64,000 nucleotides of DNA from Marchantia polymorpha subsp. ruderalis (taxonomy: Eukaryota; Streptophyta; Marchantiopsida; Marchantiales; Marchantiaceae). The notes under the pieces are model-generated. The model had not been told where the DNA came from. It searched no databases and was given only the letters and a program-made list of their open reading frames with translations. The position numbers and the translations under genes were made by a program. The stretch covers positions 18,168,501 to 18,232,500 of the forward strand of contig AP031353.1 of the NCBI GenBank assembly GCA_037833965.1, in the 5' to 3' direction. Each line of letters starts with the position of its first letter. Positions within the stretch are counted from its first letter, which is position 1. This document shows, piece after piece, positions 1 to 12,960 of this stretch.

Positions 1-1694
1 ATCTTTTCATCAGGTTATTTTTTGTACATAGACATGACCCGTATGAAATCCTTCGTATCTCTTCAAAAGTGTTTGGTAAACTTAATCATGAATCAAGGTC
101 TTGATAGCTTATATCTTAGTATGTTTATTGTGCCTTTGATTGGAGCAGACTCATATAACCAAAAGTCTGAAAATTTTGAGAGTACTAATTCTGATATTAA
201 GTAGCTCCATACATGGAAATAATGTCAAAATTTTGGGATAATTTATATTGTACCTTAAGTAAAACTCAATAAAGTAAGCTTCTACAATTAACGTAGTATT
301 TCAGGACTAATGTTACACAAATACAACCATCAATGTTTCCTGGTTAGACAGCTCAGGCTATCAAATGCATATATCGAAAATTGGTATGAACCTTTCTTTA
401 ACCTAGAATAGCTAAGATAACTTTCGAATGAATCAAAATTTTCCAGATGTAAGTTTAGAACCTTTATTCATGAACATTGTACAGCAATAATCAATCAATA
501 TTAATTCTTTATAAAATTTCACTTCTCTTGGAATTTTTTTCTAATAATTACAATAATAAGCTTCTTAATAACAATTTTATACACTTGGGTGTCTATATGG
601 CCACCATTTATTATATACGCTTGCGTTATCATGTGGTAAAAGACGATCAACTGGAGTTTCATGGCACTGACCAGGATCACTTACATGTATTAAATTTCTC
701 TGTATGATATTATATTTTCTTGATTTTATGAACTTAAGTTATTATATTCAATTTAGACATTTTATTGAAAGTGGGTTTGAGATTTATTCTAAAGTCCATT
801 CAAGCAGGCCTGAACAAAAAGGGAGAATATATGAGATTCAGTTTTTTCAATCTTACGTTCTTAGAACTTTACGGCTGATAGATTGTACATATTTGAGATC
901 CAGATATTATAAGTGATTTACAAACTGAATATGAACACCCTTGGAAGTCATACAAAGTTACACAATGATGAGGTTGGGAATCAGCACCAACCTTGGAACC
1001 CACAAACCGCGGGAGCCCACTCAAAAGTGAAGATCATTCTCTTCCCATTGAAAACCTAAATGCGTAGACATGTAGAGCAAAGGAGGCCTAATCTCGTTAC
1101 TCCCCATGATAAGAAGTCTTTTTTACTGAGATTCCAAAACTTATCTTCTTTTGAGCGTAGAAGCATTTCTTTGCTTTAAATGCAAAATCTTCAGATATCT
1201 GAGGAATATAGTCAAAAGCACAGAAAAAGACAATCCTGAACTGGGGTTTGAAAAATTCAAAGCAGCCAACATTCCGAATCCAAACACACCCAAATAATAG
1301 AAAGTTTGCCTTTCTCACTTTCTGCTTTCACGATGGACCTTTCAAATGTCAGCCAATGTGAAAGTGGTATATCCCCGCCAACTCCTTATAGCATTGTAGA
1401 CGGCATGTCACTAACCTTTTGCTCGAATTCAGATCCCACCACTCGGACCCAATAGATCCCGAATATTCTGATATTTAGTTGAATTAGAAAAAAAACTGAT
1501 AACTAATCGAAACTAACTAAAATTTTAATTTAAAAACGTCCTGTCATTTTGAACCAATTATGTGCTTCAATATAACTACTTGGACAGCGGAAATGACTCA
1601 GATGAGAGAGAAAGAAATGAAGGGGAGGGAGACAGATCGCTCGATGCCCACTATATCCAGTCACTCTCCTTTCCTCCACAATGAGGAGGACTCT

Positions 1695-1717
1695 AGAGAG
1701 AGAGAGAGAGAGAGAGA
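1695..1717. repeat. (AG)n microsatellite
   Basis: About 11-12 uninterrupted AG units in otherwise unremarkable intergenic sequence. Confidence 0.9.
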
Positions 1718-4700
1718 AATGGTGATGAGTCAAGCGACTTTCAAGGGTGAGGTCCGCACAGCACAGTCAGAGACTCGGAACCCACCAAGGGTGGAAGTGG
1801 ACTGCTCACTTGTGAAATATCCTCTTGAAGCAGCTGCTTCATGGTGAAAACCTTGTAAAATGCAACAGCCGATGCACGAAAGAAATCATCATGAATCTTC
1901 GCTGGATTTGGTGCATGCTGGACAGATTTTCTGCCAGTGATATTGTGGGGCCGTGTGATGAGAGATCTTCCAGAACGAAAAGTATAAGGATTGAGGGTGT
2001 ATGACCTTTTCCAGACCTCGTACCTTTAATAATTCCCGTTTAGGGGCTGATCAGCTCACTCTTTTTCGCTGTTAATCGAGTGTCTGTTCACAGTACAGTA
2101 TTGGATCTTGGACTGATCATTCGACGGAAGAGAGAGGTGCCCTCAGAGGACGGGGGTAGATGATTATCCAATATTTGGTTGTGCTTTACGCAAAATAATG
2201 ATCTTTTTGAAATGACCAAAAGCTGCATAACATCCTTCTCGAGGATCCAGATAAATTGATTAAACTCCATCAGTAATGAGCAGGGAAACCCTAAGTCAAG
2301 AAATTCCAACTTTTTTGTACGAATCTAGTACACATCTGGTAAAGATTTTTGTTCCATATGGTAATGATTGCAAATTCTGTCTTTTTATAAGATCTGGAGC
2401 CTTGGGCATGAATCCTTGTGCATAAAATAAGGACCTGAAAATCATATCAATGATCAACCTCGTGCACACCTGTGGGATAAATTTATATGTCCATGGAGCC
2501 GAGACCAATGGATGGGTTGCATTGTGTCACCTGCCACACAAGGGAACTCGAATGCACATGCAAACTCCGAGAGAGCGAACCAACCTCAGGGCCCATGTGC
2601 CGGTTAGAGACAGAACTTAGTGTAGACCTTTGGACCGTGACTTCTCCTTGAACCTCGTACTCTCGACACCATGGTTGCAACGAGCAACCATCAGGTGGGC
2701 GTGGGGGTGGGCGTGTCACCATCAAACACGCAGTAGTACTGCACCACGTGCACATGTTATCGCATGGCATGATGGAGAATAGTATGAGCAGAGAAAAGGG
2801 CAACAGGCGATGCTCGTCATTCGACAAATCTGCATGCATCGACTGATGAGAACAAACTTTCCTACGAAATCAAAGAGAAATGGTATTCCTATAAAAACGC
2901 GCAAGCTTCCTTTTTCTCTGCATGATAAAGTTATGAGGACAGATGGGTCCCATCCCATAAGTCTCTACAAACAGTTCGTCGTCCTGCAACTTTTAGCCTA
3001 CTGCTTCTTCGAACTTCTCCAACAGGCTGCACAGAGTATATGCATGCAGGCAAGCCGTGCGTAAGTCGGAGGCTGCTACTTCTAGGGGATATAGAACAAC
3101 CGTGAGAAGATGACTTGAGTCCCTACGCGAAGAAAGAAATTAGAAGGTATAATCTGTACTTCTCTATCTCCCCAAATCCACCAAGTTCAAGACACGTGAT
3201 GGTATTCAAGTATTCGTTGCAGCAGATATTATAAGAAGCATGCTGGACCATTGTTTGTTCACCGACATGGATGAAAAGTGGTATCTGTGAATATTTTGGC
3301 ATCCCTACTGTCGAGGTTTACCTTCTGGAATAAGCCCTTCTCGTTTTTTGGAGACTACCGTGGGGTTTACAGACGAAGGACAGATTGGCAGAGAGTGCAT
3401 GCTTTCGTTGTATTCTAAGCATAGGATCTTAAAACAATGCATTTCCTGCTGATCTGTGATTGGCTTATTGTATTATTCTGAAACGATGCAAACGACGAGA
3501 ACTTTTTATTCTAATGTGTATCTCACTTACCCTAACCGTAAGTATCTACATGCTAGAAATCTAGGGTTAGAATATCAGCGCTATTGGTCCAGTATGATGC
3601 TGCATGATGCCTACCACTTGGCTTATTGAATGAAACCATATGTCATGAAAAACCTTCGAGAAAATCTGTCTTCTCTACACTTGTACATCTCATCATGATT
3701 CTTGAAGATTGTCCGGCTACCGAGGTCCACCCTAAATGTTCAACTCATTATTTTACTTTTTCTTTAGGTACGGTTGACATACTATTCCTAAGGACTAAGA
3801 TGAGAATGTGTGCCTTTTAGCATCTGCAAAGATGCAAAATTTGGACGCTTTCTTTTGGAACTTTTGTTGTAGTACTACTTATCACTCATGCTATTATTGA
3901 TGATTGACAGCCATTTGTACATCTGGATTTCAAAACATACCGATAGCAGCCAGACCATGATGAGGCTGAGAATCAATAACTCCAAGGATCAAAAGGTAAT
4001 ATTATATATCACCAACTTGTTTCCCTGAAACGAGGGACCTTCATATAAGACCAGGTACAAACAGCATAATAATACTGGCTATCTAGAATCATTACATTGT
4101 TTCGTTGGATAATTGCATGATGAATAATGATCGGGCTGTATGGATTGAACTACTGACTTGCGCAAATAGGATGGGGCTGTGGATGGTTCTGGAATCGTTG
4201 GCTCCTGAGTCCCCAACGCGTTGAATCTGGTATGGTCGAGTAGCACAAGCACAGCGGAGGCCAAAGTAGTGAATTAAAAAGCATGTAATTGAACTTGTTT
4301 ATTTTCTGAATAAGTCCTGTGAAATGGTAATATTCCACCCAAACCCTACATGTGCTAGAATTTGGCTCGTGGGAAATCGAGATAAAATTATCTCGGCAAA
4401 GGTCAGAAGTGATGTTCACATTTCGTCACGAAGTTCGTACTTCAAGGGGTAAGTAATCACACCGAGTGGTAGAACTTCTGATCACACTGCAGTCGTTTGT
4501 ACTCATCCAAAAGCTCGCACGTATCGACTCCAGTGATGCTGGGGTAAGTGCTGGCCGTTAAACTTTACGCCCCAAGTCTTGCACTTATCGTTGGACTATA
4601 TTTAGAGCTCACAAATTCCTATGGAGCAGTGTAGTTCAATCAGGTGCCTATTTTCAACATTGACACGCTTCACGAATTGGATCTACTGTACTGTACTGAC

Positions 4701-4954
4701 TATGAACTTGAGCAGTTGCAGCTACCTCAGATGATTTGCTCCATCGACGAGGGAAGGGATAAAAACGAGAACGAATCTCGAACTTGAATATCGAGTGTTC
4801 AGAAGATGTAGCTCGAGAGAAGTATTCCAAGCCCTCGCAATCTACACGAGAGTGACCTTACATATAACGGCGTAACACTTTATGTCCATGTTGTGGTGGT
4901 AGCGGTAGCATCTCCTCAAGAGACGAGGACGTATTCCTCTGGTGTAGGAGTGGC

Positions 4955-4972
4955 GTCGAGTCGAGTCGAGTC
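4955..4972. repeat. GTCGA short tandem repeat
   Basis: Three to four tandem copies of a GTCGA unit in intergenic sequence. A related unit drifts on into GTCAAGTGAAG. Confidence 0.7.
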
Positions 4973-5500
4973 AAGTGAAGCCAGGATAAGGTGAGGTAAG
5001 CCAAGCTATGAGACGTGACCATATGAATCTTGATGGCACAATGATTGCGAGGGAATGGGATGATTCGAGTCAAATGTACAATTGCAAACAGATAGGCAAT
5101 TGACCTCAAGCCTTACGGTATCCCAAAGCCAAAGAGGAGGATGATGGGGTGGGAAGCTCACGTCCTCGATGCCATAGCTTGCACATGATTCAATCTGCAG
5201 CTATAACACAATTGTATTCGTTGGGACTATATATGTGTGGGGGGCTTAGGACTAATTTAATGTAAAGTAATAGTACTGTTTGTGGTGATTCCCATCTACA
5301 GGGCAATAGGTGCTTGGTCATAACAACCTCCTATAAACAGTAAGCCCCACACCAGAGCAAAAGGGAAAAGAGCTAAAGACAACGAGCTATGCTCATACTC
5401 CAGAAGGGCACAGTGAATTGAGATATGGTCAAAAGCAGGGTCGTCTTGTTCTCTTTACATATTTGGAGATAGCGTGCTGTTGTGGATTCTTTTCCAACCA

Positions 5501-5520
5501 TATGATATGATATGATATGA
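5501..5520. repeat. (TATGA)4 microsatellite
   Basis: Four perfect TATGA units at the left edge of the GC-rich promoter-like region. Confidence 0.85.
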
Positions 5521-5537
5521 TGCTGTGAGTTACCTTG

Positions 5538-5556
5538 CTGCTTGCTTGCTTGCTTG
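5538..5556. repeat. (CTTG)n microsatellite
   Basis: About four CTTG units followed by CCTG/CCCTG-type repeats. It belongs to a cluster of pyrimidine-rich microsatellites that fills the 5.5-8.1 kb region. Confidence 0.75.
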
Positions 5557-6210
5557 TGCTTGTGCCGCTGCCCCTGCCCCTGCCCGTCTGCTACTGCAGC
5601 TGCTCTGTGTTACCAAAATATCAATCGTCAAAGCCGAACGCCCCGCGGCATACAATATCTATTAATCCATCAATCGCCCTCAGTCACTTTATGACGGACG
5701 ACCTCCATCAGTCCCGTGTATGCAGCGCCGCGTCCATCCATCGTCGTTCGTCGGCAATTCAGGAGGGGGGGCTTTCTCACCTCGTGTCGTGTGAGACTGT
5801 ACAGTCTCCTGGCATGAATCAGCGGTGCATTCGTCGACTCCCGTGCAGAAGAAAAGTTACGGCGGTGGGTCTGATTTTCTGCCTCCGGCACTCGAGCACC
5901 ATTCGCCCGCCCTTCACAGGTACTGATCCGGTCCTGCGAGAAACGCATTCCACTCGCTTGATAGGGTGGTGCTGCACAGTTGCCATGAATGTTTCGTTTT
6001 CGCCAAATTGTTTGTCACGTCGCGAGGAGCAGACTAACTGCGCAAGCGAGCGAGCGAGGAGGAGACGGAGCCTCGGACAAACGCTGTAATAGTGGCATTG
6101 CGGTTGGGGTGAAGATGCAGACGGGAGGATATTGAGGTTCCCGCTCGATGGGCCGGCCGGCTGGCTGGCCATGGCGGCGCCTGATTCGGGCAGCCAGCAG
6201 CGTCAGTAGC

Positions 6211-6234
6211 AGGCAAGCAGGCAGGCAGGCAGGC
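6211..6234. repeat. (CAGG)n microsatellite
   Basis: Near-perfect AGGC/CAGG units with one imperfect unit, upstream of the TATA cluster. Confidence 0.8.
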
Positions 6235-6552
6235 TCGGTGGAGCGGGAGCGGGAGCAGGAGCAGGCGCAGCGGGGGACGAGCTGCCGCTGCTGGCCTGCG
6301 CGCGCCTGCCTGACCGTCTGCCTGCGCGCCTGCCTGCGCATGCCGAGGTGGTTGTGGAGGAGTTCGGCTTTTCGTCTATCGGCTTCGAGGTGGCATGCCG
6401 GCCATGAACTTAGCACGTCAGGGCGGGGATCAGAAGGATTGGAGAGCACTCCCCAGCGGCAATTAATGATTTGTCCGCTTTCGTTTTCCCTGTTCGCCCG
6501 CGCCTCAACAGTGCCGCCCCTCTGCAAGAAGAGCGGCCCGTCCTCATCTTCT

Positions 6553-6607
6553 GCTCCGTCGCTCCGTCGCTCCGTCCGTCCGTACGTCCGTCCTTCCTTC
6601 CGTCCGC
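6553..6607. repeat. (CCGT)n / CCTT microsatellite
   Basis: Degenerate run of CCGT, GCTCCGT and CCTT units. It lies about 40 bp upstream of the first TATA box. Confidence 0.75.
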
Positions 6608-6644
6608 TCCCGGGGCTCAGCCATTGGGAGATTTGGCCGGCCTG

Positions 6645-6651
6645 TATAAAA
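6645..6651 (+). promoter_or_regulatory. TATA box 1
   Basis: TATAAAA in GC-rich surroundings, with an inverted CCAAT (ATTGG) about 20 bp upstream near 6623. This is a good core-promoter pattern, but no transcript or ORF can be assigned. Confidence 0.5.
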
Positions 6652-6762
6652 GCCTCTGGGGCGCCTGCGCGTCCGCTGTCAGAGCGGAAAGCGGATCTAG
6701 CCGCACTGTGCACCTCGTAATGTCTCGCGCTCCCTGGTAACCGCGCCATATTCCTCGCATCG

Positions 6763-6770
6763 TATATAAA
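6763..6770 (+). promoter_or_regulatory. TATA box 2
   Basis: TATATAAA in GC-rich context, 118 bp downstream of TATA box 1. A transcription start would be expected near 6795. Confidence 0.5.
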
Positions 6771-7362
6771 GCCGCTGCGGTGCTGGTTGCTCTTCAGGGA
6801 GCAGCGCCTCGCAGGCAGTGGCCTAGTGTTCCTCTCCGGGCCTCCTCCGCCACCGGCAGCAGCAGCCCGCCCGCCTCCTCGTGTCTTCTTGTCTCAGAGC
6901 CGTTGCCTCTCGCTCTCCTCTTCTCCTCTCCTCTCCTCTGCTCTGCTCTTCCCCGAGCGCGTCCCTGCGTGGCACGGGACGCCGACCGACCGCGCGGCTG
7001 TGCGCCATGCATCATGTTGCGGTTGACTGTTCATCGGTCGGGGCAGCGCCTTTGACCGATCGGACCGCGAGCGAGGCGGAGTGAAGTTGGAACACCTCCT
7101 CCTCCTCCTCCTCCTCATCGTCCGCTGGCATGCTTCGCTTCGGGCTCTCCGAGGCGCGGGGCCGGGGCTTTTCTTGAACGTAACGGACGAGCAGGAGGTC
7201 GTGACTTGTGGTGATCTTAAATTAGTATTGCTCCCGCGGGCGAACGGGCCTGGGCTGGGCTGGGCTGCGTGGGATCCGGTCTGTGCAGCGGGAGCAGATG
7301 CTGATGCGGCTTCTGCAGCTCAGAAGGGGCTCGAAGGGTCGATGGGTTGATTCTTCGGTAGT

Positions 7363-7363
<1 letters not shown>

Positions 7364-7394
<31 letters not shown>
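7364..7394. repeat. (GA)n microsatellite
   Basis: About 15 GA units between the second and third TATA boxes. GA/CT tracts are common near plant transcription starts. Confidence 0.9.
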
Positions 7395-7395
<1 letters not shown>

Positions 7396-7453
7396 CTCGG
7401 ATTCAGTCGCACGCGCTGCATCTATCCCCCCAACCCTCGATCTCGCGAAGCCT

Positions 7454-7460
7454 TATAAAA
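7454..7460 (+). promoter_or_regulatory. TATA box 3
   Basis: TATAAAA following a CCTCGATCTCGCGAAG context. It is spaced about 690 bp from TATA box 2. Confidence 0.4.
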
Positions 7461-7748
7461 AGCATTGACTTCCGAAGCGGGCGTTCGTTGGCAGCGGTTG
7501 CGTTTTCACTCGTGTCCACCGTCGTCGGAACAATTTACGTGACTTAACAAGTGGATCTCGATCGTTGCAGCGGCAGTCGTTTTCTTCCTTACCTTTGGGC
7601 TGGGTCGGCTGCCTGGCTCGGATCGTAACGGCTCCGGCATGCTGTCTGTCAGTCTTTTATTAGAATGCTCCAGTGACTTGGCTGGTCAAACTGCACGTCT
7701 CGGCGTAGTGGAGCCGTCATGACCAGCGTAGCTGGCCGGCGGGCCGGC

Positions 7749-7756
7749 TATATAAG
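7749..7756 (+). promoter_or_regulatory. TATA box 4
   Basis: TATATAAG right after a GGCCGGC-type GC block. A start site near 7780 would give a leader containing a CTG/CCG trinucleotide run and a 10-codon upstream-type frame near 7884. Confidence 0.5.
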
Positions 7757-7823
7757 TAGCTTAAAGTCCAGGAAGCAGCAGAAGCCAGCGTCTGAGTGTC
7801 TCACTGCGAGCTGCAGAAGATAT

Positions 7824-7855
7824 TGCTGCTGCTGCTGCCGCTGCCGCTGCCGCCG
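7824..7855. repeat. (CTG/CCG)n trinucleotide repeat
   Basis: Run of GCTGCTGCTG passing into GCCGCT and GCCGCC units, about 75 bp after TATA box 4. It is probably in an untranslated leader. Confidence 0.8.
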
Positions 7856-8045
7856 AGGCTGTCTCGCGTGAGGGTGAGGACCGATGGATCCGACGAGCAA
7901 TGACGTCGAAGGATGAGAGCCTCGATCAGGATAGACTCGAAGTTCATAATTTTGACATCACTTGATTCTCTAAACTTCTTACAACTGCTTTACCTTTTGG
8001 GATCTTTTCTAGCAGCGCGAGGAGGGTGGCGCCGGTTGTGGTGCA

Positions 8046-8072
8046 GTCCGTCCGTCCGTCCGTCCGTCCGTC
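8046..8072. repeat. (GTCC)n microsatellite
   Basis: Six to seven perfect GTCC units, then TCTGTGGG units. It marks the right end of the microsatellite-rich GC region. Confidence 0.85.
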
Positions 8073-8199
8073 TGTGGGTCTGTGGGTCTGGCTTTCTCCC
8101 CCTCGATCGGAGCGCTCGCTCGGCTTTTGGGCGAATTTTACCCCGTGATTGCCTCGTTTGCCTCGTGCTTACGTCTCCTCGTTGATCAGACTGCTCCCT

Positions 8200-11100
8200 G
8201 GACTTACGTCTCGAGTACTCTAGATCCACTATAACAGCGGCTGCACATCGACTCCTCTCAGCTGTACAACAATCCAGCAGCCTCTTCAGAATGATCCGCT
8301 TTGAGATCCAGAGAACTCTCGCTCTCTCTGTCTTGTCGAGAGGGTATGATGGGAAGTCTATGTGACCGGTGAGCATACTCTGAATGAGCACCAGCATTGC
8401 GGAAGATTGTCCCAGAGATGGCGCGACTGATGTCACGCAGCGGTAGATCTCGGGCCCTTCTGACTTTCTGGATACCATTGGGAGTATGCACATCGGTCAT
8501 CTGGCCCTCCCAACCTTAGTCTGCAAATGCGATCGGAAGCGGACGTTCATGAGCAGGTCAGTCGTCGGCGACCATGATTGATATTCAAGTGCATTTTCCA
8601 CGTCGTGTCTTGTCCCGTCTCGTCTCGTGAAACCTCGTCTCTTGCCATTGCACTTGCTTGAATTCCGTTGCTTGCAGAGCTCAGCGATCGAGTCCGATAT
8701 GGCTCGACATGGACGAGAGTGACGTGGATTTGGGGTCTTACTACGCTCGGGCGTTGACTCACTTCGGCCCTCGAGGTCTTTCCAATGCCGGGGAAGATTG
8801 ATTTCTCTCTCAGCAGCACTGAATCTCGTCTCTCCGTGCACTTGGTTTCTGAGGACTTCGAATGCTGACGGAAATCGGGTCGGTCCTTGACGTCACTGCA
8901 TGAGAGACGATTGGTGCTAGCTAGAGCTAGAGTGGCTTCTGCAAACGACAAGTCCGTCTTGTCCACGTGAAAGAGAAGCCTGCAAGATTCCACCGAGTTC
9001 CCATTCCGCGGGAGCAATGGATCTTCACTGCCGTGTGATCACGAGCGGTCGGGTGGAAGCGACCATCTTGCTGCATTGCCCATTGCTAGGTGGCCACAGA
9101 GCCCGAGAAAGCTGGAACAAATCTTATACCTATGATAGAATATCCATCTGTCATTTCAGCCGACTGGCTGGCTGAAGAAAACCTTTGCCAATAAAGTCCA
9201 AGCTGTGCATATTTTCTCGTTTTCGTCAGATAATTGCCATTGACAATCTTGTGTTGTTGACGATGGCTTTCAGCAGCTTGAGAAATGAATGTCCGTCCTC
9301 AGTGGAACTTGGTATAACGTTTTTCAGGTTGTCGTTTTTCGTATGGTCGAAAGACTTCGTACTTTGGCCTGTTGAGGTCCTATCGCACCACCCTCAGACT
9401 GTTACTACTACCTGGGAATGGAGATCGTCTGCAGCAAGCGGGTTGTTGAGACGATCCAACAATGCACAAATGTCTGCATTTCCCCATAGAATATTGACAT
9501 ATTGTACGTCAGGTTTTGACACCGCATATCGAGACTACTGGCCGAAGTGAGAAAAGCCGATGATCATTAGCATCGGCAGGCAGTCTGTACACCTGTGAAT
9601 GTAATCATCGCACATTGTGTCAGAAGATTTCACCGCCGTTTACTGCATCTGAGGCTTTCCATCTCCAGGTGCAGGCGGCATTGAAGAATTAAAGCTCTGA
9701 TCTCTCTTTACGCTTCGATCTCAGCACCTCCTGACTCGGTGCTTCCTGCTCCTTTTGAACATTAAGCGGGTCTGATATTACACGCTTTCAGAATCCAGGA
9801 AGAACGGGATCAGACGAGGCTGGAGAATTCTCGATTGCCTCAAGACCAGACCAGATCACACTTTCATCATTGCCATCCTCGATTTACCCACCCCATCCCG
9901 CCTGACTTAGCTTGACCACGCGCTCGATAAACAAAGGTCCGCACATACTTCAGAGTCAATGATTTGAAGACTTCTATCATGCGAACAATGTACGCAAATC
10001 CCCAACAGGTTCAGCCACTCGACAAGCTGAACTTCAATGCGCGAACATCGCAGGCAAATGTCGAACCGTGCCCCTCTCCTGACGGTGCAGATGTGCACCC
10101 GCCGTTCCTGCTCCCCCTCAAATAATATCAGTACACACATTGATCTGCTCCACAGGAACATTCACGTTAATGACGGGAAGGTGAATCGAGAGCGCACGGA
10201 GAATCTGAAACCAGCGACCGCGCTTTTGGTAACGGTGTGCATGGCACTGTTGCGACCACGAGAGCCGTGTGCACAATGTCGATGGGTGGCATGGTTTCAT
10301 TTGCACATGGACGAGCAACGCTTTCCGTGGGCACTAATAAATTCCACCAGCAATTCCGAGCATTAAAAGAATGGCAAGAATATTAAGTACCGGTGCCAGT
10401 CTCAGGGGGGGCGACAATGTCAACGACGGGGCGCTGTCACAACTGCAGCAGTTACGACTGGAAGCAGGACCGGACCACTGACCGAGCTCAGGCTCAAGGA
10501 CGAGGGAGGGACACGAGCTGACACACGCGACGAGATACGGGCTATGGAGGCATTCACTCCTGGATTGATTGCTCCACGCTGCAATGCCCGTCATTACCCG
10601 TCGACAGCGAAGGGAAAGTTGTACAACAGTCCCCTGGGCTGGGACTGCCATGCCTTGCCCTGCCCCAGGGAGATTTTGCACTTCACCGGCATGATTTATG
10701 GATGTACCGATGATGCTCGTGAGGCTTGTGAGATGGTTCATGAAAGGTCAGGGCCGTCGATCGATGGCTTCAGCTGCAGCATCGGCATCGCTCTGCCCTG
10801 CAGATCGTGCTCGACGTCCATATTATGACAAGTGGTGCAGGAGCTAAAGCGAGGGAGGAGCGAGACGAGAAGTTGGGCCATCCGCGGCCAGCACTCGATC
10901 ACTGTTAACAACAACGGAATTTGTTCCGTCGCGCAGTGCGAGTGAGCGGCGAGCTGCTGTGCCATCGTCGATGCTCCGGGCGTAGCGAGCTTTTTGGGAT
11001 CGAGCAGAAATTCGTTTCTTCTTCCGCAGCTACGACGTGAATCTCGAGCTCCTTCTCCTGCTCTCCGAATTCGTCTCGTGTTCGTGACTGAGAATTGGGA

Positions 11101-12960
11101 ACAAACCTACGGCAACGAGCACGACAAGGAGCGCGAGACTCTGAGAGAGGGAGAGAGCTCTTCTGGAGATTGCGAAGGACGGCGACGAAGAAAGTGGTGC
11201 TGGCGGCGGGCACCAAGGCAGCTTGGGCACCGAAGGATGTGGGGGAACCAAGTGCGCCCTCGGAGGAGGAGGAGGCTGCATCTCGACGACGAGTCCGAGG
11301 CTCCGAGGCCGAATCTCGCACATCAATATCAATCTCGCACATCGATCAATATTCCACCTCGCTGCCGTACAGGACGTCCATGATCGTGCAGGCGAAACCG
11401 GCCACCGAAATGGTCGCAGTACATAGTACGGTCCACTCGTTCGTCTCTTTCACCACTTCTCGACACTCGACAAATAATCGTCCTCGTCGTCTTCGTTCCG
11501 TTGTTCCGTTGTGGAGATGAGCCCTTTCACTCCAAAGCTTCGCAAAAGAATTGGATTGGATTAGATTGGATTGGATCAAAAGGACCGTTTAGGCAGATGG
11601 ATCGGGCGCTCGACATCCCTGCAGTTGTACCCTACGCTACGTCGTTAGATTTGTTGAAGACAGCGGAAGCCTCACAGAGCCGTCGCTCTTTTCCAGGAAG
11701 TGAATTGATGGGACGGGACGGGACGACTGGGGGAGCGAGCTGAGAGCAGTTTTCCGATCTGTGCTGGGTAACTAGAGATTCTGTTCGGACGCAGCCACAC
11801 AAGCAGCTATCGTTCAATCGGTCGCTGCCTGGAGAAGAAGCCATCTCTGCTGCTGCTGCTGCTCCAGAGTCCATCACACTCTCAGCCGCCGTGAGCTGCT
11901 GAGCTCAAGGCAGGGCAGGGCAGAGCAGCTCAGGTCACCTCGGGGCAGGTCAGATTGATGCGATTTCTTCCAGATCCATTCCTCGGAGTCAGTCGTAGGT
12001 CGACGGGTTTTTAAAGGTCCGAAGGCGAAGGGAGAGAGAGAGAGGAATCAGATCGTCCTTACCTTGTCGAGAAGCAGTTTTTCGCAGCGCATTTGGATGA
12101 AGAGTCTGAATGCTACTTGAGGGATCGTTTCGCTCAATAGAGACCAACGTCCGTGACCGACGGATGGTTGAGCTGAGCTGATCTGATCTGAGTTGAGTAA
12201 AGTAAGTTGGCTTAACGACAGATGGGGGAGAGGGGGACTAACGGTTGGGCCTATACCCAATTCAGACACTGTTCGGAAATCTGCTCCGAGGACTCGGTAC
12301 AGAGTCCAACATCCAAAAGCAACAAAGCCCGGCGCTCGCTGATGATGCTCGAGGATCCTGTCCTGCCCGGGCCCCAAGTTCTATCAACAACATGACAAGC
12401 ATGCACAGGGGCCTGCCTGCCTTGCCTGCCTGCTTGCTCCCTTTGGTCGTCGTTTCCAGTCAAACGTGGACTACGTGGAGCTGGAACGCCTTCAACGTTG
12501 GACTTCACCGCTCTCTCCCTTTTGCCCTTGCCAATCACAGTTCACTGTGTGGGCATACATCCTTGACAGGTCGTCCTTTCGCTGCTGGTCCCATTGACCG
12601 GGTCTCGATTCTGTCTCTTTTTTCTCCAAATGGGACGGCCAAAGAGTTCATGGATTCAAGTTTTGGCCACATTCTCCTCCATTCAATTCTCCTCAATTCT
12701 CACCGCATTTTCGAAGATCAGAGCTTGAACTTTCTGACGGAGAAAGAGGGTAGAAAATTCCTTGTCTTTCCTGACTTCGACGACAGCCGGACTACTCTAT
12801 AGATGGATCACATCTTTAGAGTAGTTAATTTATTGTGTGGGACAGGTAAGGAGTTGGAACGGTGGGACAAAGACGATGGGGCTCACTACCGAACCCCGTA
12901 CAGATCTGGACGGAATGCTTCACTGGTGAGCAGTCAGGTAGTCTTCGAGAGGACATTACT
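8200..12960. other. Intergenic or noncoding stretch, no gene recognised
   Basis: Open frames of 100-185 codons occur on both strands (for example plus 12245-12802 and minus 8547-9017). None has a domain, biased composition or exon-like partner that I can identify. An ATTGG tandem lies at 11550-11576 and short GGCAG/TCAGG runs near 11910-11950. The region could be the body of a long noncoding transcript from the 6.6-7.8 kb promoters, but nothing proves this. Confidence 0.45.
11550..11576. repeat. (ATTGG)n short tandem
   Basis: About five ATTGG/ATTAG units in a noncoding context. Confidence 0.75.

Larger units (their letters stand above)
1..5480. other. Intergenic DNA, no gene recognised
   Basis: I read all frames and saw only short, low-complexity open frames with no familiar domain or motif and no consistent exon series. 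The base composition is moderately AT-rich on the left and becomes more balanced to the right. It contains an AG microsatellite (1695-1717) and a short GTCGA tandem (4955-4972). A remnant gene or a noncoding transcript cannot be excluded. Confidence 0.5.
5540..7900. promoter_or_regulatory. GC-rich promoter-like region with clustered TATA boxes
   Basis: This stretch is clearly more GC- and CpG-rich than its flanks. It holds several tetranucleotide microsatellites and four plus-strand TATA boxes (6645, 6763, 7454, 7749). All six frames give GC-driven open frames, up to 244 codons on the minus strand, but their residue content (Arg, Ser, Ala, Pro runs) is what random GC-rich DNA would give and overlapping frames look equally open. 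I therefore do not call a protein. Its likely role is as promoter and 5' leader of one or more transcripts reading rightwards, possibly noncoding. The short frame beginning ATGGATCCG near 7884, after the last TATA box, has only 10 codons. Confidence 0.5.

Noticed and set aside
6015-6749. 244-codon minus-strand open frame in the GC-rich region
   Set aside because: Overlapping frames on both strands are equally open and the residue content is Arg/Ser/Ala-rich, as expected from GC-rich DNA. No domain or conserved motif was seen.
12245-12802. 185-codon plus-strand open frame
   Set aside because: No recognisable domain, no exon partners, and simple-repeat-driven parts (LPALPACLLPL). Kept only as part of a noncoding stretch.
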